Positions 32,856 through 42,354 are shown, counted from the first letter of the stretch. The stretch is 64,000 nucleotides of DNA from Bacteroidetes bacterium 43-93 (GCA_001897855.1 MKUO01000001.1:744001-808000), one strand, 5' to 3'. The notes: a model not told the origin generated them from the sequence alone. Numbers and translations are program-made.

Positions 32856-34217
32856 ATGAAAAAACTATTACTTCCGCTGTTTGCTGTTTTCAGTATCACA
32901 GCATCTGCACAAAACACTTTATTGAAAAGCCCCGCCAAGGGCAAAGTTCCTGTTGACGGACTGAAGAGAATCTGCTTTGTAGCTAATGGTTCTTATACCG
33001 TTTTGGTTGCCGGTAACGATACTTGTGTCTATGCCCTTGATGTAGCAGATAACGACAAATCAACGGCGGCGGCTAATGCCATCACCAGCATTCCATCTTT
33101 TGTTAGTTCCAAGCTTGTTGCCGCTGCCGGCGAGCCCGTTTATGTAAAGGATATGGCTGTCAATCCGCTATCGCACGCCGTATATGTACTGGCGCAAAAC
33201 CTCACTTATACAAAAGACTTTCTTTTCAAGGTAGTGAAGAACGGTGCAACGATCTCGGCGGTAGACCTTAGCAACATCAGTTACAGTAAGCTCACATGGC
33301 CCACTGGCCTTGCCATTAACGATATGACTTTTGGCAATGGCACTTTATACGTTTCTTCCGGCTCTTTTTCGCTCGATGGCGAACTGGGTATGGCTAACGT
33401 TCCTTTTACCAACAATACTGCCTTTACTAAGCGGGCTACTACTATGTTCAAGTCCAACTGGGGTGGCACCTACCAGACTACCGCGCCTTTGGAAACCATC
33501 GCTTTTGGTACTATCAATGGTGTCAACCGCCTGATGGGGGTTACTACCTGCGCACCCGGTTTTTCTATAGAGGCTGCTAAGGTACCTGGCAGCGGCGTGC
33601 TGTCTGTAACGGAAGATTTCAATATTCATTACGGTTTCTCAAGCAAGGTGGTATATATGTACCACGATAAGAAGGATTGGCTCTTCGACCTGCACGATAA
33701 CAATATATATCGCATTGGCACCAAATACCTGGATGGCAGCCAGGTTACCGCCCTCAAATACAACAATACTGCTGCCGAGCTCCGCGATGACAATGGTAAT
33801 ATAAAACCTGCTTACCCGGCCGATGATATCAAACTCATGAGTACCGGCCCGGTAAGGATGATGGCTTATTGGGATAGCTATCGTATGCTGGTGCTCGAAG
33901 ATGGCACAACCGGTGCGCTTAAGCTGCAGCAGATGTCTGTAGAGACTCCGCCCGCTACTAATGTAGATGAGGTAGCGGCACAGCAGTTAAATATGTATCC
34001 CAATCCTGCAACCGGTAATGTAACGATCACCCTGGCACAGAACGCACAGTCTGCTGATATGAGCCTCAGTTCCGTATCAGGTAGAATTGTCTTTACAAAA
34101 CATCTTGCCGCAGGTACTTCATCTGTAGATATCAGCAATCTTGCACATGGCCTGTACATTATGCAGGTACATACTAATAATGGTTCTATACTTTCCGGCA
34201 AGCTTACGGTTGAATAA
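32856..34217 (+). CDS. Secreted protein with a T9SS type A sorting domain
   Basis: A 453-aa exported protein (signal MKKLLLPLFAVFSITASAQ). The mature body (about 20-370) has repeated strands of a beta-propeller-like character (YTVLVAGNDTCVYALDV, VKDMAVNPLSHAVYVLAQN, LTWPTGLAINDMTFGNGTLYVSSG). The C-terminal T9SS domain (about 380-453) has LNMYPNPATGNVTITL, SLSSVSGRIVF, VDISNLAHGLYIMQV and GKLTVE. It should be delivered to the cell surface. The gene 2 bp downstream is probably in the same message. Confidence 0.85.
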   Translation: MKKLLLPLFAVFSITASAQNTLLKSPAKGKVPVDGLKRICFVANGSYTVLVAGNDTCVYALDVADNDKSTAAANAITSIPSFVSSKLVAAAGEPVYVKDMAVNPLSHAVYVLAQNLTYTKDFLFKVVKNGATISAVDLSNISYSKLTWPTGLAINDMTFGNGTLYVSSGSFSLDGELGMANVPFTNNTAFTKRATTMFKSNWGGTYQTTAPLETIAFGTINGVNRLMGVTTCAPGFSIEAAKVPGSGVLSVTEDFNIHYGFSSKVVYMYHDKKDWLFDLHDNNIYRIGTKYLDGSQVTALKYNNTAAELRDDNGNIKPAYPADDIKLMSTGPVRMMAYWDSYRMLVLEDGTTGALKLQQMSVETPPATNVDEVAAQQLNMYPNPATGNVTITLAQNAQSADMSLSSVSGRIVFTKHLAAGTSSVDISNLAHGLYIMQVHTNNGSILSGKLTVE

Positions 34218-34219
34218 TT

Positions 34220-35290
34220 ATGCTTAAGATTTTGTTCCTTTTATGTGCTATCCTCTCGGTTCACCTGCTGTGCTTTGCAGGTGAACCTCTTTCGGTCGAC
34301 GATGCACGGCCGCTGTCGCCCGTGTTTTCGGTACCACTCACCGCTCAAAACAAACAACAGTCCTATGCAGATGTACTCAGCCTGCGCTTGATAGTAGATG
34401 GCAGGCCCGCGGATGTGCCTGTTGTTGTGCATTACATCGTTAAGGATAGTCAACTGCAAATGGTTCCTGCAAATGATTTGGGGTACGGGTTGCAATTTTT
34501 GGTGCAATACAGTGTTGCGGGCAGGCTGGTTAGCAAGGCATACACTACGCCTGCACAGCCTGCTGCGGCAACACCTGTATCGGTCTCTGCCATATATCCC
34601 CTTACCGATGTCATACCATACAACCAGTTATATTTCCATATCCGGTTCAATAAACCAATGGTGCAGGATCCCCGCGTATGGCGTTATGTATCGGTCATTA
34701 ACGATCGTGGCGAAACCATCCCCAACGCGTGGCGCCAGCGTGCTTACTGGCTCGATAGTGGCCGGCTGCTGGTACTGATGATACATCCCGGCAGGGTGAA
34801 GAGTGGTATCCATTACCTCGGCCCTTTGTTCGATTCCGGCAAAACATATCGCATCACCATGCAGAGTGTCAGGGCGGTTGATGGTAGTGTGCTCTCCGCA
34901 GCATACACGCGCGCTTATCATATTGCCGCGCCCGACAGGCAATGCCCGTCGGTATATATAGATACAGCGCATTTGCCACATGCGGGTTCCATAAAGTCAC
35001 TTACGCTGCATTTTTCTGAGCAGATGGATTACGCCTCTGTTTGGGATGGTACACGCATCACAGATGCTCATGGGCACAACCTGCCCTGTAAAATAGAACC
35101 AAAGCCCGGCGGCAGCGATTATATCCTCACACCGCATGCTCCCTGGCAACATAGCAATTATACATTGATCTTAAAAAATGCTGTTTACGATCTTGCTGGC
35201 AATCGCCTCGATCGCTTGTTCGAGGTTACGGATGGTTCCGGCATCAGTGCAACGGCAAAAGAAACACGGCTGGCTTTCACGTTGCAGTAG
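34220..35290 (+). CDS. Secreted protein with Ig-like domains
   Basis: A 356-aa exported protein (signal about 1-20). It contains two domains of the SbsA Ig-like type (about 110-220 and 235-345), recognised by VSAIYPLTDVIPYNQLYFHIRFNKPMVQDP and KSLTLHFSEQMDYASVWDGTRITDAHGHNL, with NYTLILKNAVYDLAGNRL closing the second. Such domains occur in bacterial surface proteins. No T9SS tail is present, unlike the gene just upstream, so it may stay in the periplasm or use another route. It begins 2 bp after the T9SS gene. Confidence 0.72.
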   Translation: MLKILFLLCAILSVHLLCFAGEPLSVDDARPLSPVFSVPLTAQNKQQSYADVLSLRLIVDGRPADVPVVVHYIVKDSQLQMVPANDLGYGLQFLVQYSVAGRLVSKAYTTPAQPAAATPVSVSAIYPLTDVIPYNQLYFHIRFNKPMVQDPRVWRYVSVINDRGETIPNAWRQRAYWLDSGRLLVLMIHPGRVKSGIHYLGPLFDSGKTYRITMQSVRAVDGSVLSAAYTRAYHIAAPDRQCPSVYIDTAHLPHAGSIKSLTLHFSEQMDYASVWDGTRITDAHGHNLPCKIEPKPGGSDYILTPHAPWQHSNYTLILKNAVYDLAGNRLDRLFEVTDGSGISATAKETRLAFTLQ

Positions 35291-35309
35291 GGCCGGTGTA
35301 GCAACAGAA

Positions 35310-35332
35310 AGCCCCGGCATTTCGTCGGGGCT
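35310..35332. terminator. Bidirectional terminator
   Basis: AGCCCCG and CGGGGCT pair around a 9-nt loop and are followed by CTTTTATA, between convergent genes. Confidence 0.78.
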
Positions 35333-35344
35333 CTTTTATATCGT

Positions 35345-35827
35345 TTATTGTGTACTAAATACCTGGTTACTATAGGGTGGGGTATCGGGTACTTTTATTA
35401 TATTAAATGCGTGCTGTGTAGCATGGTGGCAATCATTACAGGTATTCGTCAGCAGCAGGTAGCTGCTTTTAAATTGTTGTTCATTCTTCTGCGTGATGGC
35501 TGCATTCACACTGTCCATCGCGGGGTCTATCAGCTTCAGCAGTTTCACTTCCGGCCTGTCTGCGCAGTATTGCTTTATCCCGTCCATCGTTTCTTTTATC
35601 TCTGCCATTTCAAAATTGGCGAGCTCCCAGTTTTGCGCCTCCCCGGCAAACCATAGCTTGGCATGGTGTACCTGTATGCCCATCATAAATTCGCCCAGCC
35701 CCGGCCTGTAGCTATTATCCCGCAGGCTATCCACCTGCGCCTGCAGTCTTTGCACTTCAGCATGCTGCCCGTTGCTGCAGGAAGCCAATATGCCGATAAC
35801 CGCTATTACGACTGCCAGTTTCTTCAT
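35345..35827 (-). CDS. Lipoprotein with a single c-type heme motif
   Basis: The start at 35827 gives a lipoprotein signal ending LASC (Cys 17), better than the longer ORF-track frame. The 160-aa protein has a short coiled-coil-like segment (VQRLQAQVDSL), helices rich in charged residues and one CNDCH heme c site (C130, C133, H134) near the C-terminus. This layout suits a small membrane-anchored cytochrome, related in style to cytochrome c' or DUF3365-like proteins. Redox partner unknown. It lies about 3.6 kb from the di-heme peroxidase gene. Confidence 0.72.
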   Translation of the reverse strand: MKKLAVVIAVIGILASCSNGQHAEVQRLQAQVDSLRDNSYRPGLGEFMMGIQVHHAKLWFAGEAQNWELANFEMAEIKETMDGIKQYCADRPEVKLLKLIDPAMDSVNAAITQKNEQQFKSSYLLLTNTCNDCHHATQHAFNIIKVPDTPPYSNQVFSTQ

Positions 35828-35991
35828 GTAGATGTGTGTTGCTGTTATGAAGTTAGTCATTCTTTTGCAGCGGGCGTTCGCCTATCTATTATCGTCCGCT
35901 GCGTCGCACACTTCAGCAGTTATAGCTGCATATAAAGAATGCTGCCCATCTCTCTTTGAGCAGCATTCGGAGTGATAATGTCGGTATTAAA

Positions 35992-36825
35992 CTATTTGGA
36001 TTGATATATCCCGTAAAACCAAAATGTTTGACCGGTAGCAATTCCGTTGGTTTGAAAATCTATGATCTCAGAAGCAGGTCCAAAGTTAGCATAAAACCCA
36101 ACAGCATCCGTAGCGCTTGGGGTTATTGCGTTTCCGGTCACAGTATCATAAAAATAAACATCAAAAGTGTTTGCTGTTAAGTTGTCTAGAGAGCAGGTAT
36201 ACACTTTCCCTGATGAAGTCTTTTTCATCGGCGTTAATACGGGTGCTCCTAATAGATTCCAAGGCATTGTAACAGTAAGCTTCCCGCTCGAAAAAACCAT
36301 AGAAGTGTTGCTTGTAGACAGTAGACTATTTGCTAATGGGCTTATTGCACCTACATTAAATGCAGAACTGCTAGGGTAATAGTAAAACTGTGCTGTAAAA
36401 GGTAATACTCTTGATAGATAAATTTGCAAACCGGCCTCTACAGAAAGAGTATATGCTGCCGGCCTGAACTCATATAGAGTAGATGTATAGGCTATATTCT
36501 GCGTAACACCTGCATAAATAGGGTATACCGTCTTGCCAGAAGTAAAAACCGTCGGCGGAGTAATTTCTATGTGCTGCGGCGAACCTGCGAAATTGATGGC
36601 AGCCCCTGGCACAAGCGTGGGGTTGGTATTGATGTTCGTGTATGCTCCCCCTCGCCAGCTGAGCACCCCTGATGTGTTAATTTCAATGCGGCCCGCAATG
36701 ACAAATAACCCTTCAAGATTTTGCGTATCAACCTGCGGGCATTGCAAGGCCATACTGTCTATTAGGTTGTTGAAAAATGTAGTGGCATTAGTTTCTAAGA
36801 TGCTTTTGTCGCAAATGATACTCAT
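35992..36825 (-). CDS. Hypothetical beta-rich protein, 277 aa
   Basis: No signal peptide, membrane segment or known motif is visible. The sequence is rich in Thr, Ser, Asn and aromatic residues in short strands (GLFVIAGRIEINTSGVLSWRGGAYTNINTNPTLVPGAAINFAG), with a helical N-terminal region LETNATTFFNNLIDSMA. This resembles tail-fibre or appendage proteins more than an enzyme, but that is only an impression from composition. It is a single gene with 226 bp of non-coding DNA upstream, in which I see only the promoter for the divergent gene. Confidence 0.65.
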   Translation of the reverse strand: MSIICDKSILETNATTFFNNLIDSMALQCPQVDTQNLEGLFVIAGRIEINTSGVLSWRGGAYTNINTNPTLVPGAAINFAGSPQHIEITPPTVFTSGKTVYPIYAGVTQNIAYTSTLYEFRPAAYTLSVEAGLQIYLSRVLPFTAQFYYYPSSSAFNVGAISPLANSLLSTSNTSMVFSSGKLTVTMPWNLLGAPVLTPMKKTSSGKVYTCSLDNLTANTFDVYFYDTVTGNAITPSATDAVGFYANFGPASEIIDFQTNGIATGQTFWFYGIYQSK

Positions 36826-37002
36826 AGATAATGTTTTAAAGGTTAAGAAGAATAATTACAAGGCGGTGTAGTCATCCTGTAATTCCTTAGGTAAATGTAC
36901 TTTTATACACATGCAAAATCCCCCGTTTTTTTCACAGTGGCTGGATTGATGCAAACCTAAATTTTATTCGCCGGTATGCAGGGGATATGACGTTTAAATG
37001 AT

Positions 37003-37034
37003 TTTGTATAAACAATTTTGGTTTATTACTTTCG
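37003..37034 (+). promoter_or_regulatory. Bacteroidota promoter for the gene at 37052
   Basis: TTTG at 37003-37006 is followed after 20 nt by TACTTTCG (37027-37034), one base from TAnnTTTG. The downstream ATG is 17 nt away. Confidence 0.5.
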
Positions 37035-37051
37035 CCGCCCAAACACACTCT

Positions 37052-37432
37052 ATGAAAAAACTATTGATCCTCCTTTTGATGCCCTTAACGGTAAAAGCTC
37101 AAAACGATTCTCTCAATTACAGGATGAAAAAAGCGGGCAGGGAATTACAACGTTTTTCCAATGGCGCCGCTGCCGGTATCGCTTTGCAGGCCGGTGGCCT
37201 GTTCTTCGCGGGTCTGGGTGCAAGTTATACTGCAAACCAAACCACCAGTCCATCCCGCACCGGCACAAGTAATAACGGAAATATTCTTATTTATACCGGT
37301 ATTGGTATTTCGCTGATCGGTACATTAATATTTATTACTTCTTATACACATGCAGGCCGTGCGGGTTACTATCTCAGCGGTCAAGGTCTTACCATCCCAC
37401 TGGATAACAATAAGCGTAAAAAAGCAAAGTAG
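37052..37432 (+). CDS. Exported protein with a hydrophobic core, 126 aa
   Basis: The start at 37052 begins a signal peptide (MKKLLILLLMPLTVKAQ) and lies downstream of a promoter, whereas 36998 lies upstream of it. The mature protein has two glycine-rich hydrophobic segments (about 39-58 and 77-95) and a basic C-terminus NNKRKKAK. It is probably a small membrane protein. No family is recognised. Confidence 0.65.
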   Translation: MKKLLILLLMPLTVKAQNDSLNYRMKKAGRELQRFSNGAAAGIALQAGGLFFAGLGASYTANQTTSPSRTGTSNNGNILIYTGIGISLIGTLIFITSYTHAGRAGYYLSGQGLTIPLDNNKRKKAK

Positions 37433-37544
37433 CCATATAGCATTAAGCAATAAACACAGAGAAGCAGAACATAAGATCCTTACCTGCAATGATCGCTCAT
37501 GCGTTCAGGCCTACATTCTGCTTACTCTCCCTTTATCAGGCTCT

Positions 37545-37730
37545 TTAATGATCTTTATGCTTGCTCAGGTAGTTGACCACATCTTCCCTGCGGCTGCCTA
37601 CCTCGGCAATGGCTTTTTGTACCTCTTCGGGCGTGCTGTTGGTTTGCTCTGCCAGGTATCGCAGTTCATAATCTTCACTGCCCGAAACCCGTTCGCGGTC
37701 TTGCCTGCCTTTTAGTTCTTTATTATCCAT
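37545..37730 (-). CDS. DUF3606 family protein
   Basis: A 61-aa soluble protein with KGRQDRERVSGSEDYELRYLAEQTNSTPEEVQKAIAEVGSRREDVVNYL. The order of an RxR start, an EDYE/VRYL helix and a helical end with AVG is the DUF3606 pattern. The family is found as small stand-alone proteins and its role is unknown. It is divergent from the hypothetical gene at 37808, with 77 bp between them. Confidence 0.8.
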   Translation of the reverse strand: MDNKELKGRQDRERVSGSEDYELRYLAEQTNSTPEEVQKAIAEVGSRREDVVNYLSKHKDH

Positions 37731-37807
37731 AGCGCTGTGTTTTTTTTAGGAATAGCATAAAAATCTGTGCCAGCCCTCCGGGGCATAAGTTTTTACTATT
37801 ACCGGGT

Positions 37808-38071
37808 ATGGAAGACAATATATTTGGCGCCTCTATAGATATCAACGGTGCAGTGTATAATATAGAACTGCAACCCGACAATGCCGACCTGCTGCAAAAC
37901 CGCAAGTGGAAGATAACCATAGAAGGCCTTTTCCCTTTTTACATGGTAAAGGAAGAGGGTAGTGAACTCTTTACTATAGAAGACGACGCACCAGAAGAAG
38001 CCCGCGATATCGAATCATCCATCCTGCAGATAATTGAGGGCTATGAAAAATGGCAGCATCATAAGAGATAA
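37808..38071 (+). CDS. Hypothetical protein, 87 aa
   Basis: A small acidic soluble protein with a beta-strand-rich start (IFGASIDINGAVYNIELQPDNADLL) and a helical C-terminus (EEARDIESSILQIIEGYEKWQ). No family is recognised. It starts 77 bp from the divergent DUF3606 gene and ends about 100 bp before the next exported-protein gene. Confidence 0.55.
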   Translation: MEDNIFGASIDINGAVYNIELQPDNADLLQNRKWKITIEGLFPFYMVKEEGSELFTIEDDAPEEARDIESSILQIIEGYEKWQHHKR

Positions 38072-38167
38072 TAGCATATTTGACGGGTTAAGGTACATTG
38101 CATAAAAAAGATTTATTAAATTAGGGATACGGGCAACGCCTGCGTCTCCTATTTAATAAGTATCACT

Positions 38168-39307
38168 ATGCATTATACCATCCGGAAAATTGCACTCCTG
38201 GTTTTTCTTTTTTGCGCTGGCAGCAACCGCTCTTCCGCACAGGATTATAGTCAATATCATTTATCCATCAATCATACCGAAGAGGAGATATTCGTTAAAG
38301 GCCATATACACCAGGGCGTGCAGGGCTATATAGCCGTATTCAACAAATACGATTTCGTATTTATGGGCGATTGCATTACTGCCATGCAGCTCGCCCTGTA
38401 CGATAACGATGAGCAGGCATTTTTGACCATTATTAAAAAGGCTTTTCAAAATGGTTTAATGCCCCGGCATTTTCAACTGCATGCGATGCGCTATGTCAAA
38501 AACCATCCGCTATACATAAAAAATACAGACAAGATTGCGGACTTGTATAAGGCAAACAGGCCACATTACCTGGAGCGTATAGATACCGTAACGTTAAGGA
38601 AAATGATCTGCCTCTATGCTTACGATCAATTATCGAAAAATTTTCATCCCGGTGAGTCTATCCCGCAATACATATTGAGGTATAAGCCGCTGGTGACACA
38701 TTCGTTGTCAGAAGTAAAGAAGATAATAGCTCAAAAAGGATTCCCTTCAGATAAGATCATAGGGCTGGACCAGTATGACATTATGCACGAGCTGCATATA
38801 GATAGCTTTGACGCCATAGACTACTATAATAGAAACAAAGACGATAAGAGGTTTTATACAAGTCCTTCATCTTTCAAATTTGATGAGTATATCTTTTCTT
38901 CCGGTTTATACTTCCCTATAATAATCCATTATGTAAGTTGTTTGGACAATGATGGGGAACACAGGTACAGCCGGTACGACAAAAGGCGTTACCTTATCTA
39001 TTCAGACGAGTTTTTCATGCAGCAGATCAAGGCAGGCAACATACACCCAAAAGACGTTGCGTTTTTATACGACCAGGGCTTTATCGGTTACCCGCAAAAA
39101 CCGGCCTTACACGGAGACAAGTTTTTTAATGTTGGTACGAATGTAGAATATATGATTAACCAGCCCGGCAGTATCTCCCGCGAAGAATTAAATAAGACAA
39201 GAGCGATGTTTTTCATTGCACCAATAGAAATCCAAATCGCAAAATACAACTTCCTCAAAGAACACTGCATGTTACCCGGCTCCGGCTATAGTGGATGTAG
39301 GTCATAG
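38168..39307 (+). CDS. Exported protein of unknown function, 379 aa
   Basis: The signal peptide (about 1-24, ending SSAQ) predicts export. The mature part is helical and basic, with repeated Tyr- and His-containing segments (AFQNGLMPRHFQLHAMRYVKNH and EELHIDSFDAIDYYNRN-like). No catalytic motif or known domain is seen. It stands alone, and codon and base composition match its surroundings, so recent transfer is not evident. Confidence 0.7.
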   Translation: MHYTIRKIALLVFLFCAGSNRSSAQDYSQYHLSINHTEEEIFVKGHIHQGVQGYIAVFNKYDFVFMGDCITAMQLALYDNDEQAFLTIIKKAFQNGLMPRHFQLHAMRYVKNHPLYIKNTDKIADLYKANRPHYLERIDTVTLRKMICLYAYDQLSKNFHPGESIPQYILRYKPLVTHSLSEVKKIIAQKGFPSDKIIGLDQYDIMHELHIDSFDAIDYYNRNKDDKRFYTSPSSFKFDEYIFSSGLYFPIIIHYVSCLDNDGEHRYSRYDKRRYLIYSDEFFMQQIKAGNIHPKDVAFLYDQGFIGYPQKPALHGDKFFNVGTNVEYMINQPGSISREELNKTRAMFFIAPIEIQIAKYNFLKEHCMLPGSGYSGCRS

Positions 39308-39410
39308 TGGTTAAAGCCTGCACGAAATTGATCGAGGAGGAAAAGGCTTTCGCCTCATTATTTTTTTGCCTAAGGCAACTATTTCCAGCCAAAGCCATTA
39401 ATTAAGCGCA

Positions 39411-40478
39411 CTATTTATTTACTACAAATGGGTTGCTAAAAGAAGTATCTGTAACAAAAGCATCATCGTTCAATGTGTTTAAAAATGCTATTACCTTGCG
39501 CTTATCTGCAGCAGATAAATGAGAACCTCCAGCGTGTGCAAATTCCATTTTAGAATCCGTAGTAATGCCTTCCCTAACATCCTCACTATAAAAATCAACA
39601 ACCTGTTCCAGTGTCATAAATCTTCCGTCGTGCATGTAAGGAGCAGTATAGCGCAGATTTCTTAAAGAAGGTATCTTAAACTTACCATTATCCTGGACTA
39701 CCCCGGTTACCTGCCCTCTTCCTCTATCCGTATAGCCGGTAAATGTCCTGGCCGAATCAAGTCCGTTATTACTAAAGCCTAAAGTAGTGCCAAGAGCATC
39801 ACCATCGGTGGTATGGCAGTGTAAGCAATCACCACGCGTCATATCATTCACTATCTCAAAACCATCAACTTCGTCGCGCGTAAAAAAAACAAGCCCATTC
39901 AGCACACTGTCATATTTAGAGCGGCAAGATATCAATGTCCTTTCAAACTGTGCGATGGCCTTTGCAATAAGCACGCTGTCAATTGGTTTGCCGGGAAACA
40001 CAATATCAAATCGAGCTTTGTAAAACGCACTTTTGTTGATCCTTTCTGCCACTGCTTTCCAATCCATTTGCATCTCTGTACTGGATCGTACGGGATGAAA
40101 CACCTGCTCTTCAACACTCTTTGCTTTACCATCCCAAAATAGTGCAGGGTACCACGCAAGGTTAAACAGTGGCGGTGTATTGCGGGTTTGCAACACGCCA
40201 TTGCCTCCCTTGCTAAATGACAAAGGCGCATCGCTAAAAGCGTTTGCCTGCTTATGGCAGCTTCCGCAAGACAGGTTGTTGTCCTTACTCAAAATAGGAT
40301 CGTAGAATAAATATCTTCCTAATTGAGCTCCCTCTACCGTTACCTGGTTGTCCGCAGCACACGGCATACTCGGAAAATACCGCAAATCAGGAAACCGGTA
40401 CAAATGGAGAGATCGCTCTGCCTTAAAACCTGTTAAGGCAATAAAAAGCAGTGAGACAACTATTATCTTTTTAGGCAT
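39411..40478 (-). CDS. Di-heme cytochrome c peroxidase family protein (CcpA/MauG-like)
   Basis: A 355-aa exported protein (signal about 1-20) with two c-heme motifs, CGSCH (C71, C74, H75) and CLHCH near residue 220. Conserved surroundings include GRYLFYDPILSKDNNLSCGSCHKQANAFSD and LRNLRYTAPYMHDGRFMTLEQVVDFY. These define the bacterial di-heme peroxidase family, which reduces hydrogen peroxide in the periplasm or carries out MauG-type oxidations. It is 11 bp downstream of a T9SS protein gene in the same direction, so the pair is probably one unit. Confidence 0.88.
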   Translation of the reverse strand: MPKKIIVVSLLFIALTGFKAERSLHLYRFPDLRYFPSMPCAADNQVTVEGAQLGRYLFYDPILSKDNNLSCGSCHKQANAFSDAPLSFSKGGNGVLQTRNTPPLFNLAWYPALFWDGKAKSVEEQVFHPVRSSTEMQMDWKAVAERINKSAFYKARFDIVFPGKPIDSVLIAKAIAQFERTLISCRSKYDSVLNGLVFFTRDEVDGFEIVNDMTRGDCLHCHTTDGDALGTTLGFSNNGLDSARTFTGYTDRGRGQVTGVVQDNGKFKIPSLRNLRYTAPYMHDGRFMTLEQVVDFYSEDVREGITTDSKMEFAHAGGSHLSAADKRKVIAFLNTLNDDAFVTDTSFSNPFVVNK

Positions 40479-40489
40479 TTAGCTTCCAG

Positions 40490-41428
40490 TTATCTCGACA
40501 ATAAAACAGGAAACGTCTTTAGTGATTTATTGGTATTCACCTTCAAATAATACATGCCGTTCGGCCGGCTACGCATGTCAATATGATACCTGTCTGCGTT
40601 CACCTCAAACTGCTGCAATAGCCTTCCTTCTCCGTTATACAATTTCAAATCCTTTATTAGTTGCCGCTCATTTGATGTTTCTGTGATGCCGATGTATACA
40701 TAGTCTTTCACCGCCGTAGGGTATACTTTAATGGCATTTGCTGCCTCCGCATTTTTCACCACAGTATGGAAGTAAGTCTTTTGTATCAGGAAATTATCTA
40801 TCATCCAGCCTTCACCCGTAGTAGTTGAGGTATCAGATACAAAAACAAATCTTATTTGTAATGAGTCATTGAATTTGATGGTCGAAGCCTCAAAACACAA
40901 CCACATATCCCTCCAGGCTGTATCTCTGCCACTAAGGGTAAAAGTGCCATTCAAAGTATCTATGGCATTAGAAGGAGAGTTCTGTGCAGTGTCGAAGCCG
41001 TAAAAATTATAGACCTTTTTATTGTGAAAGACATTTTCCCAGGTCTTACCGGAATCGATCGTAAACTCGATATACCCACCTGAGTGCTTCTTTATCATAT
41101 CCAGTTTTTGCTTCCACCTGATAGCGATAATAGCAACTGAAGAAAACTGATTATCAATTCTAAAAGAGAAACTTGAGGTATCGTTTGGCGGGTAGTTATT
41201 TATTGTGTCTGTAAGGATGGCATTGGGTTGCGTGGCAGCTACATTAAATATGCTTTTCTGCGGCCGGCCTATTTGCCAGATGTTATTACTTCCTGTGTCT
41301 ATCCTAACTATAACAGAATTATTGACTGAAGTATCTGCACCATCAAAATACTGAGTGTAAGATATCTGTGCCTGCGTATTATTAACAGATAACAGGATGA
41401 AAAGAAAAGAGAGTAGTGTTCTAAGCAT
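40490..41428 (-). CDS. Secreted protein with a T9SS type A sorting domain
   Basis: A 312-aa exported protein (signal about 1-21, ending TQAQ). The mature body (about 22-225) has a jelly-roll or MAM-like pattern (SFSFRIDNQFSSVAIIAIRWKQKLD and FTIDSGKTWENVF, then WMIDNFLIQ). The T9SS tail (about 232-312) has IKVYPTAVKDYVYIGI, LKLYNGEGRLLQ and MRSRPNGMYYLKV. The tail has PTA where PNP is usual. It is translated just upstream of the di-heme peroxidase, which hints at a shared surface or periplasmic role. Confidence 0.82.
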   Translation of the reverse strand: MLRTLLSFLFILLSVNNTQAQISYTQYFDGADTSVNNSVIVRIDTGSNNIWQIGRPQKSIFNVAATQPNAILTDTINNYPPNDTSSFSFRIDNQFSSVAIIAIRWKQKLDMIKKHSGGYIEFTIDSGKTWENVFHNKKVYNFYGFDTAQNSPSNAIDTLNGTFTLSGRDTAWRDMWLCFEASTIKFNDSLQIRFVFVSDTSTTTGEGWMIDNFLIQKTYFHTVVKNAEAANAIKVYPTAVKDYVYIGITETSNERQLIKDLKLYNGEGRLLQQFEVNADRYHIDMRSRPNGMYYLKVNTNKSLKTFPVLLSR

Positions 41429-41513
41429 AGAAAATAGTTTAGGTTATAAAATGGAAGTAGTTTTGATATTATAAAGTTCTGTTATTTTTTTAGCATTCAC
41501 AATATATGTGGAA

Positions 41514-41531
41514 GCAAATCTCCCGACTTGC
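41514..41531. repeat. REP-like element, motif B
   Basis: GCAAATCTCCCGACTTGC can fold into a 7-bp stem with one mismatch. The first part, GCAAATCTCCCG, recurs at 45109 and nearly at 44229, each time in a gap between genes. Confidence 0.45.
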
Positions 41532-41559
41532 ATAATTCTTTATTGCTAAAAAGCAAACA

Positions 41560-41578
41560 CCCCGGCTGCTAACCGGGG
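41560..41578 (-). terminator. Terminator of the DUF5602-like lipoprotein gene
   Basis: CCCCGG and CCGGGG pair around a 7-nt loop. On the minus strand it is followed by GTGTTTGCTTTTT. It lies 20 nt after the stop at 41599. Confidence 0.75.
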
Positions 41579-41598
41579 CGTTCTTTAAGTAGTATATA

Positions 41599-42354
41599 TT
41601 AAGATGCCTGCTTCGGGCTAAATCCCTCCAGTATTATATCCGTCACACCATCATGCTTGCTGATGCGGATGGTAGTAGGGTAGTAGCCTGTCTGCTGATA
41701 TTTAGCAGGCTGTGGTATCGCACGTTGAAAGTCTGGAGTGTTCTTCAAAAATTCAAGCGTCATCATAGGTTCATAAAATACCACCTGGCCGTTATAAGAC
41801 CCGTAAAGGAAGGTTTGCGTAAAAGGCTGTCCGTGCAGTTCGGGCGAGCTTGCATCCATCCAGTGCTTACCCATCATCGGTATCGCGTTCGCGCCAATGT
41901 GCTTGGCAGGCAGGTAATCAGCAGGCGGGTTGATGGCCATCTTTGCCGTGTCTGTATAGCCCATCACTTCTGCCTCCGGTGTCATATAAAAATGCACATC
42001 AAAATGCGGCTTGTCATAGATGTTCACAGGCGGGTGTCCATGCGGGTTCCAGTCGAGCATAATGAATTTAAAAGGTGCCGGTGCTTCTTTTGGCAGCGGT
42101 ATATCGGCCTGGTTGGCATGGGTATGCCCCGATGGGGAATCATTGCCTTGCCCTACAGAGTTCAGTACATCATCATTAAGTGTCAGCATCAGTTGCGCAG
42201 GGCTGCCGTCATCGTTTAGTTTTACGGATGTCCATGCTTTGCCGTGCCAGAAGCTAACTTCCGGGCCCTTAAAAGTATTGTTCTTCGTGGTTTCATCCTT
42301 TTTGCACGAAGCCACGGTGCCCATTACAGCCATGAGTATAAAGATCCTTTTCAT
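41599..42354 (-). CDS. Lipoprotein, DUF5602/TTHB210-like
   Basis: A 251-aa lipoprotein with signal ending VASC (Cys 17). The mature part has a His-rich set of motifs, DWNPHGHPPVNIYDKPHFDVHFYMT and KHIGANAIPMMGKHWMD, and PFTQTFLYGSYNGQVVFYEPMMTLEFL. This pattern of HxHPP and PHFDxHFY is what I recall for DUF5602/TTHB210-like secreted proteins, which may bind a metal. An SGHTHANQADI stretch precedes it. Function unknown. Upstream lies a cluster of three hairpins. Confidence 0.7.
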   Translation of the reverse strand: MKRIFILMAVMGTVASCKKDETTKNNTFKGPEVSFWHGKAWTSVKLNDDGSPAQLMLTLNDDVLNSVGQGNDSPSGHTHANQADIPLPKEAPAPFKFIMLDWNPHGHPPVNIYDKPHFDVHFYMTPEAEVMGYTDTAKMAINPPADYLPAKHIGANAIPMMGKHWMDASSPELHGQPFTQTFLYGSYNGQVVFYEPMMTLEFLKNTPDFQRAIPQPAKYQQTGYYPTTIRISKHDGVTDIILEGFSPKQAS

